Shown: positions 10,308 through 23,164 of the stretch, one piece after another | Layout: each line of letters opens with the position of its first letter | How positions within the stretch are numbered: position 1 is the stretch's first letter | Assembly: GCA_947579665.1 (NCBI GenBank) | Contig: OX388346.1 | Coordinates: 91,266,615-91,330,614 of the forward strand | Length of the DNA: 64,000 nt | Direction of reading: 5' to 3' | Source: Sympetrum striolatum | Taxonomy: Eukaryota > Arthropoda > Insecta > Odonata > Libellulidae | Made by a program: the position numbers and the translations under genes | Notes under the pieces: generated by a model | Told to the model about the DNA's origin: nothing | Database searches by the model: none | What the model saw: the letters and a program-made list of their open reading frames with translations, nothing else

Positions 10308-13300
10308 TATAAACATACCACATATACATGCATACATACATACAGATATATACTGATTGAGAGAAAAAAGAAAGTTATCTACAGCTAAATCACAAAAAAC
10401 AATTGTAATTGGATTTTAAGTTAAATTCCCATTCTTATCCACTTGGCAGTTATGTAAAATTTAAGATAACTTTAATCTGGTCAATGTGCTTATGATTAAT
10501 CTCTCCATTGCTAAAAACATTCATTCCTATTGTAGGTATGCGTTATGGGACAGAGCAATGATTTAATCGGTGCAAACAGTCCTCTGCTTGGATGCTGCGT
10601 CCTTGGCCCACATGAGACACCTGGCCCAGAGAAAGATCACTGGAGCGATATGGTTCAGAATCCAAGAAAAGCTGTAGCAATGTGGCATACATTGCGATAG
10701 AAGCACATTTACTATGTCAATTTGGACTTTTACGCTTGTAAGAATCTTTCCTCAGAAATGGGTATAACTTGTAAGAGGATTCTGAGAGCGAATAAGAATC
10801 CTAATTCATTTCAGATGTCTTGCTGAATATATGTAAGCACAATTTGAAATGAAGTTAAATTTTATGAATGGATAAGTACGTATAGATTATAAATTCTCAT
10901 TATACTATTTTTGTCATGCCTTGGGAGGCTTTGATCTAATCATCATTCCATCACTCTTTGATTCTGTGTTCATATGTCAATTTCTAAATTTGGAAAGTAT
11001 ACATTTACAGAAATTTCCATAAATTTTATGCATTAATTATGTAATGTAAACATGGTGCAACTTGATTTGGTTCGGAGCAATGAATAGCACATCTTCTCAT
11101 GTTGTATTCAATTCAATATCTATACTCTGAGACCATGAGTTCAATTTACATCAATGTTTTCATTCAAAATATTCATTTTTACCAATTCATTACTGATGGT
11201 CTACAATAAGACAGTAAAAGCAGAGACTGCTGCTGTGGAGTTCTTAATCAAATGTATAAAAGTATTGATGGTGAGGCAGGGAAAAGTTACATTAATATGA
11301 GTGTATTGATCTCAGTTTCATCCAAGAAGAGACTGCAGTCAATTATATGCTTATTATATATAACACGTTATGTGTAATTCTTCTGGTTCCTGAAACTTTA
11401 ACCAGATAATGATGTTTGAATCTATGGTGTATTTCACTCCAAAATTGAGTATATGCTACCATATGTGATATTCTCATTCTATCCACAGTATCTTCCATTG
11501 GTTAGAAAATACATAAATATACATATATAAATATATATCGTGAATATGATGTTACTGACATAGATGACATTCAAAATATTAAGGTTAAATTAGATATATT
11601 TTTCAAAATTTGGGGTGTTTTTCAATTTTTGAAGGGAGAATAATTTTCCAATTTGGATACATGTGCAGACTAACTCACAGCACTAATTATGGTGTGAGAG
11701 GCTGGAAAATTCAGGGTTTCCACATATCATTCCATGACTCTTAGAATTTCGATCTGCCTTACTAAATAGTAGAATTTTGAAATTTTAAAATGAATAATGT
11801 AATCTATACACCCAATTTAGGTAGAAGCCACACTGGGAATATTTTGGCCACAATAGAATAGGAATTCACTTCTTCATTTAATGAATATTATGGTATTTCT
11901 GCTTCATTTTAATGTAATAAAATTAACAAGAGTCAAACCAGTTTATCAGAGAATTTTGAAACTTTAATCAGTTTAAACTTATAATATTTTGAATCATTCA
12001 TCAAATTGTATCATAAATATTCCTTAGAAATTCAGAAAGTCAACTGATGCTATGACTTCACCCTTTAAAGTTTGGTATTCATTAAATTCATTTATAATAA
12101 TGTTATATTATTTCCATAATTATAAAGGTAATCAGGATGGATTTAAAAAATATAATTGAATAATAGTTTACAGATCCTTCACAAAATTATCTTCCAACAA
12201 TAAAGGAAGCAATTTCTTGGAAGTATAAATACAAATTTCTAGTAATTGAGATTGTATATTTCTTTTAATTTGATGAGTTTATTGGCTCAATGAGAATATC
12301 TTTCCGTCCAATGATATTTTCATCAATATCAAAATTGTAAGCCTTTTTGGCAACTTGCCTAACCTTCCAGATTAATTTTGTGTGTATATCTATGATGACA
12401 AGACAAATGAACTATCCAAATGAAACAATTTTCTCATTCTCTTCTGAGCCATTAAGAATAATCAGAATTCACATTGTCATGGTTAAATGTATTTGAGGTA
12501 ATCTTCTAAAATTGATAGTAGCCCCACATATAATACAAGATAGCATTAATTCATTCTATGGTCTCACTTCTTAGGCATGATAATATGCTAGCCTTAAGTT
12601 TTGAGACACATATGAAAATGGTTTTCACAATTAATAAAACCATGAAATACACCTTAGTAATTGTTGACTGGTATAAAATCATGGATTTGATGACAATGAG
12701 ACTTACCAACTCGGACATTGTGATTGAAAGTTATACCATAGATCTACAATATCATGGAATTATGGATTATAACTCCATATCAGTTAAAATTTTAAGTTCA
12801 TCCTTCTTGATAGCATACAACTGGTCAGCCAAATTATAAACAATTTAATAACAGACTGAATGTCAAATTATGACTGCTTAAGTTTTTTAATAAACAAAGT
12901 AAAATTTTGAAGGGAGAAGCTATCAAAAGGTTTAAAGGAAAAGGAAATACTTTTTATGTAGTATGAAAAGTTATATTACATAAATATATGTTGTTATTAA
13001 TTCAGGCAAATTTTTATCAATATTTCAAGGCTTAGTAGTTTGCATTATTCAAAGAAAACTATTATTAAGGACCAATGCTATGATGGCCTTAGTATTTGGA
13101 GACTTTTAAGAAACATGCTTTACATTAATATACAAAATTCCATGTGCCTAAAGATATTGATTTTAGAATTACTCCTGTCACTATACATAATTCTGCTGGT
13201 GTCTTATGATTTATCAATATCTTTTGAATATGAAAGACTTTTAAGTTGCAGGTGCTTGCAAATCATTACAAAATTCCCCTTCCTGTGCTGGACCCACCAG

Positions 13301-15285
13301 CATCTGGCACATGATAATGTCAGAGAATACCAATACAACGCATGGCGATGTGTAACAAATAGATTATAAGAAATAAGCCACATTGTAGTCATTGACTGAT
13401 TGAGTATGGCAATCAATAGTTTCAATAAATAAAGTTAATGTCATATACATGGAATTACTGTTTATTGTTGAGTCTCATTATGATGGCCTGCTGTAAATGT
13501 TAATTCCAAGGCCTTATCTATATCCAAATCCATTTTTACCTATTCTCTAACTTTGGCATTGATATCTTTATTGTGGGCTTAAAGAAATTATCACGACACA
13601 TAAATTTACACAAAATTAACATTTACACACATACATATACAATTTCACATAAGCCTATCTAAAAAACTCACCATTTAGAAGCGCTTAATTTCACTGCAGG
13701 GATTTTTCTAATCAGTCACAGTTAATGGCTGTTGTTATGAAAATTTTAATAACGATTGTTGTCCATGATGCAAATCTGCATAAGTAAAAATAGTGCTCAC
13801 TCTCAACCAAATATTGACCATGTGTGAAGTAATGCTTATTTAAAGAAACAGCTTCATTACTTCACAACCTCTTTATGTCCAATAACAAAAATTAAGATGA
13901 TTCCATATGATTTATTAAATGATTGAAATTTGGTACAAAATTTTTAAGATACTATCAGCATTATTATAGTTTATTAGACAAATATTTCAAATTAAAATTA
14001 AAAATTTGTTTCTGAATAATGCAGATTTTCATCCTGCATCTTGAAAAGCAATTAAATAAATCATAAGTCATCAGAGTCATTTGTTTTTGGAACAGAGGTT
14101 TTGTTAAATAAAAGGTTATAATTTTGATAATTATGTAAAATTTATATGAATAGGTTAGAAAGAGCCTAATATTCTCTCATTGGTATTCTATCACTTTTAC
14201 TTGCCCCCTCTTCTGCTCACTTGTGCATTTAAAGCTTCATACTATCAAAGAATTGAATTCTTTGATGGTATAAGTGGTCTCCTGCCTTTTTCACATGTTA
14301 CATCTAATACAGAGTATAACATTTATGAAGATGATGTAACAAATTTTTATTGTATATATGGGTAGAAGATTACTTTTATGATTTACCTTCAGTAGGATAA
14401 AGTCTTGGGTTTTATACTAAAGATTTGATGTATGTAAAAATTGTATAACTGGGAAATTTTGTGTATCTTTATGTTGATGTAACATAAAATGGTGAAGTAA
14501 TGATTTTTTCTGTTGATCACTTCAAAGGAATGGGGTATATATACATAAAAATGGATGATAAATTGAAGATTGAGATCAGAGTAAAGTAAAGTAAAGCATA
14601 ACTATTGAAATATTCTCTGGAATATAAATATCTAATATTCAAGAGAATTAATAATTAGTTTGACTGCTGAAGGATGGTAATAATATTGTACCAGCTACGC
14701 TTTGTGTTGATGGGCATGTTGTGAAATAAAGATGTATTTTTGCGGTGCAATACCCTCTTTTTATTACATAGCCAATGCCATGGCATACACACAATGGATA
14801 CCGCTTAGTCAGAGAGTATTTACTGAGGGGATATTTGGCTTATATGTCACTACCTACACAATCGTATTAGATTTTCCAAGCCATATGGACAATAGGGTGT
14901 CCCAAAAAAATCAGTCATTACTTTCGAACACATACCCTATATTTTTTTCTATTTAACCTAAAACCTAATTTGACCTAAACTTACCTAATAAGTACTATTG
15001 CAATTGGATTGTGGTAACCCCTGCTGACTTGATACCAAACAATTTCAAGTAATGAAAATTTGAACCAACGTTAAGGGGGACATCAGGTTCATGGGTAGTT
15101 CTACTACACTAACTGATTCTTACGAATCTTTCAGGGGAATGGTCTTTGCTTAAAAATAGTGGACACATGACTGGCCGTTTAACTCAATGGCCTTTTGTTC
15201 ATGAAAAATTAGCAACTGAATATCGGAGTTAGGCAACCATGCCATACACATATATTACTGGTATATCTTGAGTTAATAGGAATGT
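10308..15285. other. AT-rich sequence, no gene recognised
   Basis: Nearly 5 kb of AT-rich DNA. Open frames at 12,558-12,839, 13,040-13,369 and 14,732-14,956 have AT-driven composition and no motif I recognise. A slightly GC-richer stretch at about 10,540-10,700 could be an old exon or repeat but shows no convincing coding frame. Short microsatellite-like tracts occur at about 10,300-10,350 (TATA and CATA) and 14,578-14,596 (AGTAA). I can support no gene here. Confidence 0.5.
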
Positions 15286-15500
15286 AATAATAGATATTCT
15301 ACAATACAATCCTGTTATGTCATGCTGTGGAATCCATTGATATACCATTATTTGCACAGCCCTTCTCACAGTTTTTACATTTTCTTGGAAGGACCTGACA
15401 GCATCAGTTTCATTACAGGCAAATGAAATAATATAATAGATAATATAAATGCACTAATATGACATATATACAGAACATGGTCAAGTACTTTGCCTTAAAC
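15286..15500 (+). repeat. Direct duplication, copy 1
   Basis: This stretch is repeated in the same orientation at about 15,864-16,130. Shared blocks include TTTCTTGGAAGGA, CAGTTTCATTACAGG and AATGCACTAATATGACA in the same order. Copy 1 lacks about 60 bp present near the 3' half of copy 2. No coding content is apparent. Confidence 0.65.
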
Positions 15501-15863
15501 TTGCAAATCACTTCCTCTCATGTTGGTTGTCTTTCTTCATAAACTAATAGGGGATCACCGCGCAGATGGGAAGTCTTTTAGCCTCGATTGAAATTATCAT
15601 AAAAGAAGATTCATAGTGTTTGTCAGAATATAATAATGATTAACTTCATGCAAAATGATTAACTATCAATTGAGTATCACCAATACATATCCACCCCAGG
15701 CCTAATATTTCTAGATGGTAGTAATGCCTCCTTGTCCTTGATTATTCCTTAATACTGGTGCAGCTATATTGCAACCTCTTATGAAAATTAATGAAAAAAT
15801 TCAAATAAAAATATGTAAGGAATAATCACTAGTGAAAATTAATTTTAGTAGCTATAATTGAAA

Positions 15864-16130
15864 GGAAATATATTATAGAATACAAAACCTGCAATATCAT
15901 AATGTGGAATCCTTTGATATAGCATAATTTTCCCACTGCCCTTCTTACAGTTTTACACTTTCTTGGAAGGATCTGACAGAATCAGTTTCATTACAGGTAT
16001 CCGAAATAATATACCAGATAATATAAAAGTAAAATTCTTAATAAAACTCCTTTACTGTATAAAAAGCAAACAAGTATTTAAATAAATGCACTAATATGAC
16101 ACTTATACAGAATATTGTCAAATACTATGC
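15864..16130 (+). repeat. Direct duplication, copy 2
   Basis: Second, diverged copy of the 15,286-15,500 segment, about 580 bp downstream. It has an extra ~60 bp stretch (about 16,025-16,085) between the shared AATATA block and the AATGCACTAATATGACA block. This could be an old tandem duplication or two copies of an unknown dispersed repeat. Confidence 0.65.
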
Positions 16131-16204
16131 TTGATTTTTGAGAAATACTCACTCTCCTGTTGGAAGTAATTATCTGTTGACACAGTGGGTATCTTGGAGC
16201 AGAA

Positions 16205-16605
16205 TGGAGGTCTTGTTGATTATTCGTGAAATACCGATAAACCGGAAGTAGCTGTTATGTAATTTGTGGGCGCTCTAACATAAGAACCATTCGTTGTATC
16301 AACACCAAATTTCATATATAGTACTTTGGTTGGTGTCGTTAGAGTTGATTAGTTTTTGGAGTAAATCGGTTTACTGAAAGTCGAGCTTCATTCTTCAAAG
16401 CTCATTTCCGGTTTTCAAAATATCTCCATAAATATGAATTTACGTATATACTATTACTTATAAACGTTTCAGAAAATGTAATTAACTATAACTTTTGTAT
16501 GAAACATATTTTTGTATTACTGATTGTTTAGGAGTTATTCATGAAATAGTGATAAACCGGAAGTTGCTGATTATGACTACTTCGTGGGCGCTCTGGGCTC
16601 TATGG
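16205..16605 (+). repeat. Pair of ~80 bp direct repeats around GATAAACCGGAAGT
   Basis: 16,205-16,285 and 16,520-16,605 share TGAAATA, GATAAACCGGAAGT, a GCTGNTTATG-like block and GTGGGCGCTCT in the same order, about 317 bp apart. The intervening sequence also has GGAAGT-like and TTTCCGG blocks. It is a local duplication of unknown origin immediately left of a hAT-like terminus. Confidence 0.55.
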
Positions 16606-16727
16606 GCTAAAGGCCAAATTCATCGTTTTTCATCGATCATGTCCCGAAAAACATTATTTATAACGTTTGTGACGTCAAAGATAACAATATATAAATTAAT
16701 CGCTCATCATCCAAGTTTAGATGGAAT

Positions 16728-16850
16728 CAGTGGCGGATCCAGGGGGGGGGGGAAAGGGGGAAATTTCCCCCCCAAAATCCAAGAAAATATATTTTCCAAG
16801 GCCAATACTTTAATACTTATAAACCGAGTGTCGTCTATATACTACGAGAG
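16728..16850 (+). mobile_element. hAT-like transposon terminus, truncated
   Basis: Starts CAGTGGCGGATCCAGG followed by a run of G, then AAATTTCCCCCCC. CAGTGGCGGATCC is a terminal inverted repeat I associate with several animal hAT families. Only about 120 bp remain before the satellite begins near 16,851. No matching opposite end was seen nearby, so it is a truncated or one-ended copy sitting at the array boundary. Confidence 0.5.
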
Positions 16851-19800
16851 GTGAGTAAATTAGGAGAATTAGAGGGTCAAAAGATGGAATGCAAAACATG
16901 TAGATTATAATTTGAATTCTATCTTATTATTATAAATATTCATGCATAGATTGATATATCATGGCAAATTTTCAATCATATAGTATTTCTGTTTTCAATA
17001 TAATGTGTAACTAACTGAGTTTTTTGCTTTTTCGTTAGATACAAGAATACCTTTTCCCCATGATGGGTGTTAAAATTATGCTGAAGTCAATACTAGCAGA
17101 GCAGAGTGAATAAGGAGAAATAGAGGGTCAAAAGATGGTATGCAAAATAGATAGAGTATAATTAGAATTTTTTCTTATAACAATATCTTTTCATGCATAG
17201 ATTGATGCATCATTGCAATTATTCAATCAAATAGTATTTGTGTTTTCAACATAATGTTTTGATAATTGATTTTTTTGCTTTTTCTTAGATACAAGAATAG
17301 ACGTTTTCTCTATGATGGAAGATAAGATTATGCCAAAGAATGTACTAGGAGAGCAGAGTAAATTAGGAGAAAGAGAATGTCAAAAGATGGAATGCAAAAC
17401 AGAATGAGTATACGTTTAATTTTTTCTTATATCCGTAACTATCCACGCATATATTGTTAAATCATGGCTATTTTTCAAACAAATAGTATTTCAGTTTCCA
17501 ATTTTATGTTTTACGATTTGAGTTTTTTGCTTTTTCTTTAGATACAAGAATAGACATTTTCCTCATGATGGAAGATAAGATTATGATGAAGATAACACTA
17601 GGAGACTTGAGTAAATTAGGAGAAGGGGAGGGTCAAAAGATGGAATGCAAACCAGAATGAGTGTATTTTGAATTTTTTCCTATAACCGTAACTATTCATG
17701 CATATTTTGATATATCATTAATGCAATTTTTCAAGCAAATAGTTTTTCAGTCTCCAAAATAATGATTAAGTGACTGATTCTTTTGCTTTTTCATCGGATA
17801 GAGGAATAGACAATTTCTTCATGATTGATTTTAAGATTATGCTGAAGACAGTACTAGGAGAGCAGAGTAAATTAGGAATATAGACGGTCAAAAGATGGAA
17901 TGCAAAACAGAATGAGTATAATTTAATCGTTCTTATATTTATATCTATTCATGCATAGATTGATTTATCATGGCAATTTTTCAATCAAATGGTATTTGTG
18001 TTTTCAACATAATGTTTTACTAAGTGAGTTTTTTGCTTTTTCTTAGATAAAAGAATAGACGCTTTCTCAATGATGGAACATATGATTATGCCCTAGAATA
18101 AACTAGGAGAGCAGAATAAATGAGGGGAAAGAGAGGGTCAAAAGATGGAATGCAAACCAGAATGAGTATAATTTGAACTTTTTCTTAAAACTGTGACTAT
18201 TCATGCATACATTGATATATCATTGCAATTTTTCAAGCAAATAGTATTTCAGTTTCCAAGATATTGTTTAATTTTCTGATTTTTTTGCTTTTTCATTAGA
18301 TAGAGGATAAGACACATTATCCATGATTGATTTTAAGATAATGCTGAAGACAGTACAAGGTGAGCACAGTAAATTAGGAAAATAGTTGGTCAAAAGATGG
18401 AATGCAAAAGAAATGAGTATAATTTGAATTTTTCTTATAACTATACCTATTCATGCATAGATTGATATATCATGGCAATTTTTCAATCAAGTAGTATCTT
18501 GTTTTCAATGTAATGTATAAGTTACTGAGTTTTTTCTTTTCTTTAGATACAAGAATAAACATTTTCTCCATGATGGAAGTTAAGATTATGCTGAAGCAAT
18601 AGTAGAAGAGCAGAGTAAATTTACAAGAAATAGAGGTCCAAAAGATGGAATTTAAATCAGAATAAGTATAATTTGAATTTTTCTTATATCTATAACTACT
18701 CATGCATAAATTGATATATCATGGAATTTTAAATGAAATAGTATTTCTGTTTTCAAGATATTGCTTATCTAACTGAGTTTTTTGCTTTTTTCTTTAGATA
18801 GAAGAATAGACATTTTCTCCATGATGGAAGTTAAGATTATGCTTAAAACAAAACTAGTAGAGCAGAGTAAATTAGGAGAAATAGAGGATCAGAAGATGGA
18901 ATGCAAACCAGAATGAGTATAATTTGAATTTCTTCTTATAAGAATAACTATTCATGCAAAGATTGAAATATCATTGCAATTTTCTATCAAATAGTATTTC
19001 TGTTTGCAAGAAAATGTTTTACTAACAGAGGTATTTGCTTTTTCTTAGATACAAGTATAGACATTTTGTCCATGATGGAACATAAGATTAAGCTAACGAT
19101 AATACTATGAGATCAGAGTAAATTAGGAGAAATAGAGGGTCAAAAGATGGAATGCAAGCCAGAATGACAATAATTTGTATTTTTTCTTATAACTATAACT
19201 ATTCATGCATAGATTGATATATCATGGCTATTTTTTAATCTAAAAGTGTTTCTGTTTGCAAGAAAATGTTTTACTAACAGAGTTATTTGCTTTTTCTTTA
19301 GTTACAAAAATAGACATTTTCTCCATGATGGAAGTTAAAATTATGCAGAAGACAATAATAGGAAAGCATCGTATTTAGGAGAAATAAAGGGTCAAATATG
19401 GAATGCAAAATAGTATGAGTATAATTTACTTTTTTTTTATATCTATAACTATTCATGCATAGTTTGATTTATCATGGCTATTTTTCAATCAAATAGTATT
19501 TCTGTTTTCAAGATAATGTTTAACTAACTGAGTTTTTTGCTTTTTCTTTAGTTACTAGAATAGACATTTTCTCAATGATGGAAGTTAAGATTATGCTGAA
19601 GACAATAATAGGAAAGCATCGTAAATTAGGAGAAATAAAGGGTCAAATATGGAATGCAAAATAGTATGAGTATAATTTACTTTTTTTTATATCTATAACT
19701 ATTCATGCATAGTTTGATTTATCATGGCTATTTTTCAATCAAATAGTATTTCTGTTTTCAAGATAATGTTTAACTTACTGAGTTTTTTGCTTTTTCTTTA

Positions 19801-20528
19801 GATACAAGAATAGACATTTTCTCCATGATGGAAGTTAAGATTATTCTGAAGACAATACTAGAAGAGCAGAGTAAATTTACTAGAAATAGAGGATCAAAAA
19901 ACGGAACGTAAATCAGAATATGTATAATTTGAATTTTTTCTTATAAGTATAACTAATCATTTATAAATTGATATATTATGGAATTTTAAATCAAATAGTA
20001 TTTCTTTTTTCAAGATATTGCTAATCTAACTGAGTTTTTTGGTTTTCTTTAGATACAAGAATAGAAATTTTCTCCATGATAGAAGTTAAGATTATGCTAA
20101 CGATAATACTATGAGATCAGAGTAAATTAGGAGAAATAGAGGGTCAAAATATGGAAATCAAAAGAAATGAATATAATTTGAATTTTTTCTTATAACTATA
20201 AATAATCACTCATTGATTGATATATCATGGCAATTTTTCAATCAAAAAGTATTTCTGTTTTGAAGATAATGTTAAACTAACTGAGTTTTTTGCTTTTACT
20301 TTAGATACAAGAATAGGCATTTTCTTCATGATGGATGCTAAGATTATGCTGAAGACAGTACTAGGAGAGCAGGGTAAATTAGGAAAAATAGAGGGTCAAA
20401 AGATGTAATGCAAAACAGAATGTGTATTATTTTAATTTCTGTTGAAACTAAATCTATTCATGCATAGATTGATATATCATGGCAAATTTTCAATCAAATA
20501 GTATTTCTGTTTCACATTAATGTTAAAC
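16851..20528 (+). repeat. ~250 bp tandem satellite, block 1
   Basis: About 15 head-to-tail monomers of ~250 bp. Recurrent blocks per monomer, in order: AATAGACATTTTCTCCATGATGG, AGCAGAGTAAATTAGGAG, GTCAAAAGATGGAATGCAAA, TATTCATGCATAGATTGATA, GGCAATTTTTCAATCAAATAG, TAACTAACTGAG, TTTTTTGCTTTTTCTTTAG. Successive GCTTTTTC boxes are 248-257 bp apart. Two adjacent monomers (about 19,340-19,800) are nearly identical and share private variants, a sign of recent unequal exchange. All monomers point the same way, and the short frames within them are not genes. Confidence 0.93.
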
Positions 20529-20531
20529 TAA
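20529..20531. repeat. Target-site duplication TAA (left) of the Harbinger element
   Basis: TAA precedes the left terminus and is repeated at 23,306-23,308. Removing the element and one TAA restores a normal satellite monomer. Confidence 0.9.
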
Positions 20532-20747
20532 GGCTGCGGCCACACCGGAGGTGTCTTGCTTGGCGCCTAGTGCCTGATGTCTCGCCTGGCGATTCATCCT
20601 AGCAAAGTAACACTTTGAAATATACGGGACCGGCCACACGGGGCGCCAGGCGACCTCGCGAGTCGCTTGGTGAGTCTTCAGGCGAATGGTCGTGTCGGTT
20701 CTTCCTAGCGTGTCGCCTAGTGGTTTCTGAATATTTTTGTTAATATC

Positions 20748-22654
20748 ATGGATGACGAAGCTTTGATCGCTGCTGTTTTTAAAAGAGAGCTCTTTTGGAA
20801 TCCAGCCATTATCTACATAAAAACTCAATGGTGCTAAGGAAAATGTGGGAAGATGCTGCTAAAGAAATTGGTTGCTCCAGTAAGTTGAGTTTTTATTAGT
20901 ATTATGCCCATATTACGCATCGTAAATATGATCAGACAGTGTTAATTTTAATATACTCAATTCTAAATATACAATATACTAACTACTATACGTTTATTGA
21001 TTATGACGTTCAATAAGATTTTGAGGCAGAGCGTAGTTCATTTGCCAGGGTACCGAACCATTCCCGTTGAAGTAATCAACCAATTTATTCCTAATGTTTA
21101 CAACACTATTTGCGTATCTATGCTGAGGCATTTGTGAACTGAGTGTTTTGGAAAAACTTTTGTCAACATATTCCGGGGATGTGGAGGGCTGCTCATGCTC
21201 CATCACAAAATTGTGGAGAATACATACCGCTTTCGTAATTATAATGGCAGTATTTATATCGGTTTCAATTGCTTTCTGCAAAATTCTCCACTTTGAAGCC
21301 ATTAAGCCGAAAGCGCACTCCACGATTCTTCTTGCTCTTGAGAGACGATAGTTGTATACTCGCTTTCTATCATCACAACTTTTATCGGGGTCTCATTAGA
21401 TAATTCAAAAGGGGATAACCACCATCTCCGATTAAAACAAACGGAATAGTGACATTCGTTCCGGGAATTTCTCTTTCCGTAGGGTTGTTTAGATGACCTG
21501 ATTCGAGCTGCTGGAATAAACCAGAACTCCTAAAGTTACCGGAATCACTCTGTCTCCCTTCCGTACCAATGTCAACGGCAATAATTTTACAGTTCGCATC
21601 CACTACAGCTTGCACTAAAATTGAAAAATACTGCTTGTAGTTGTAATATAAGGATCCACTGTGAGCTGGACTTTTCACCCTCACATGCTTCCCATCTATT
21701 GCACCAAAGCAATTTGGAAAATTCCACTTCTCAAAATATGTATCGGTAATTTGTATCCACTGGTCGGTTGTTGGAACCGGCATGTATTTGTGTTTAAAAG
21801 AACCCCATAATATCTGGCATGTCTCTTTCACAATGCAAGCTACAGTTGAGCGGCCCAAGCGAAAGTGGTAAGCAAGAGACCTGTATGACTCTCCTGTTGC
21901 CAAAAATCTGAAATGAAAAAAAAAATCTCGCTTTTATACAAATTGTAAAATTTATTGATTATTATAATTAAGCTCATTACCATTTTACAGTGCTTACAAA
22001 ACACTGAAAATATTAATTTTTCTTTCAGAGAAGCATATAAAAGGGAGATGGAAGAACTTGCGGTCCTATTTTTTTAAAGAATTACGAAAAATGGGCAAAC
22101 CGCAAAGTGGTGACGGCGCTAATGCTGTTATCACTAGCTCTTGGCGCTTTTTCGAACAGCTAAAATTTTTAGAAAATGCTACAGTGACCGCCACAGATAG
22201 AGATTCGAGTATTTATGCAAGTGAAAGCCAGTTAACAACGGACGAAACAGCTGGCTCCATTGAAGAGGACAAATCCCTGGATTTTCAAGATCAAGATTTT
22301 CAATCATTCACCACGCCACAACCAAAGAAGAAAAAAATTCTTTCCACTTCCTCCACAAATAGAGGCGACCAATTGTTAGAGCTGGAGCGAAAAAAAATTG
22401 AGCTTCTTCAACAAGAAACCGAAAGAAACAAAAATGACGATCTTTTATTTTTTCAGAGTTTATTGCCGTACATGAATGCAATTCCACCTTTGCAAAAATT
22501 AGCATTAAGAAGTAAAATACAGAATTTAATTTTTGAAGAACTTCAATTAGTTGAAAATGACATTCACGGCCCTCATCGGCAGCTTCAGGCTAATGCTTAT
22601 TTTCAGCCGACAACACTGGATGATGAATCAGAAAATGTAATTTTGCTGATGTAA
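20748..22654 (+). pseudogene. Harbinger accessory protein, MADF and BESS domains (frameshifted)
   Basis: Two exons: 20,748-20,879 and 22,029-22,654. The donor is GTAAGT at 20,880 and the acceptor TTCTTTCAG ends at 22,028. The exon 1 frame opens MDDEALIAAVFKREL, then shifts once near 20,816-20,822 into KNSMVLRKMWEDAAKEIG. The splice joins this in frame to KKHIKGRWKNLRSYFFKEL, completing a MADF (Myb/SANT-like) DNA-binding fold. The middle is acidic and serine-rich with a KKKK basic patch. The C-terminus (about DDLLFFQSLLPYMNAIPP) is a BESS protein-interaction motif. In this family the partner binds DNA and brings in the transposase. The intron holds the transposase's second exon on the other strand. 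The frameshift means this copy is broken. Confidence 0.85.
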
Positions 22655-23164
22655 ATGTTTCGAAAAATACATATACCCGAACTAACAACTGTTTGATCTT
22701 GGCTTTCATTTAAAGCTCCAAAAATTTACCTCTAGAATCTTATTGCTACTTATTTTGTTTTTATTATTTTATATTTTGTACCTGAAAACTTACTTTTAAA
22801 TGAAACTTGTGATTTCAATATGAAGTAATACTCACCTCAAAGTAACCACGAGACGCTCTTCAGGAGATATACTAGCTCTGTAATTGGTGTGTTGTTTTTG
22901 TAGATCTTCTGTAATGCTGCTTAGGAGGATGTCATACGAATTTTTACTCATTCTTAAGTATCCGAAAAATTTGTCTTCATAATTCCGTAGCTGTTTGTAC
23001 AGCATGTTAAATTCACCACGTTCACTTCTTTCGCGATTAATATCATGCACCCAGCATGAAGGCAGCTTCCGCAATCGCTCATATTTCAAAGAAATATTTT
23101 CTGTTAGGAGCATTTTCTGAGTAAATGCTGAAAGAGGCATTGCAACGATTTGAACGATCGACAT
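20994..23164 (-). pseudogene. Harbinger transposase (DDE), one frameshift
   Basis: Minus strand, two exons: 23,164-22,836 and 21,907-20,994. The donor GTGAG lies at 22,835-22,831 and the acceptor TTTCAG ends at 21,908. The join reads LVVTLR|FLATGESYRSLAYHF without a break. The helix-turn-helix region (RLGRSTVACIVKE) precedes the catalytic core: GAIDGKHV (first Asp), IGDGGYPL (second Asp) and RRIVECAFGLMASKWR (Glu). In a CCCC run near 21,388 one extra base shifts the frame between MRP and DKSCDD; the exon total of 1,243 nt agrees with a 1 nt insertion in a ~413 aa protein. I chose the Met at 23,164 over an upstream one because the upstream codons lie in the repetitive terminus. Confidence 0.9.

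Noticed and set aside
12558..13369. Two ~100-codon plus-strand frames
   Set aside because: Low-complexity, AT-driven amino-acid content with no motif or splice context; considered chance.
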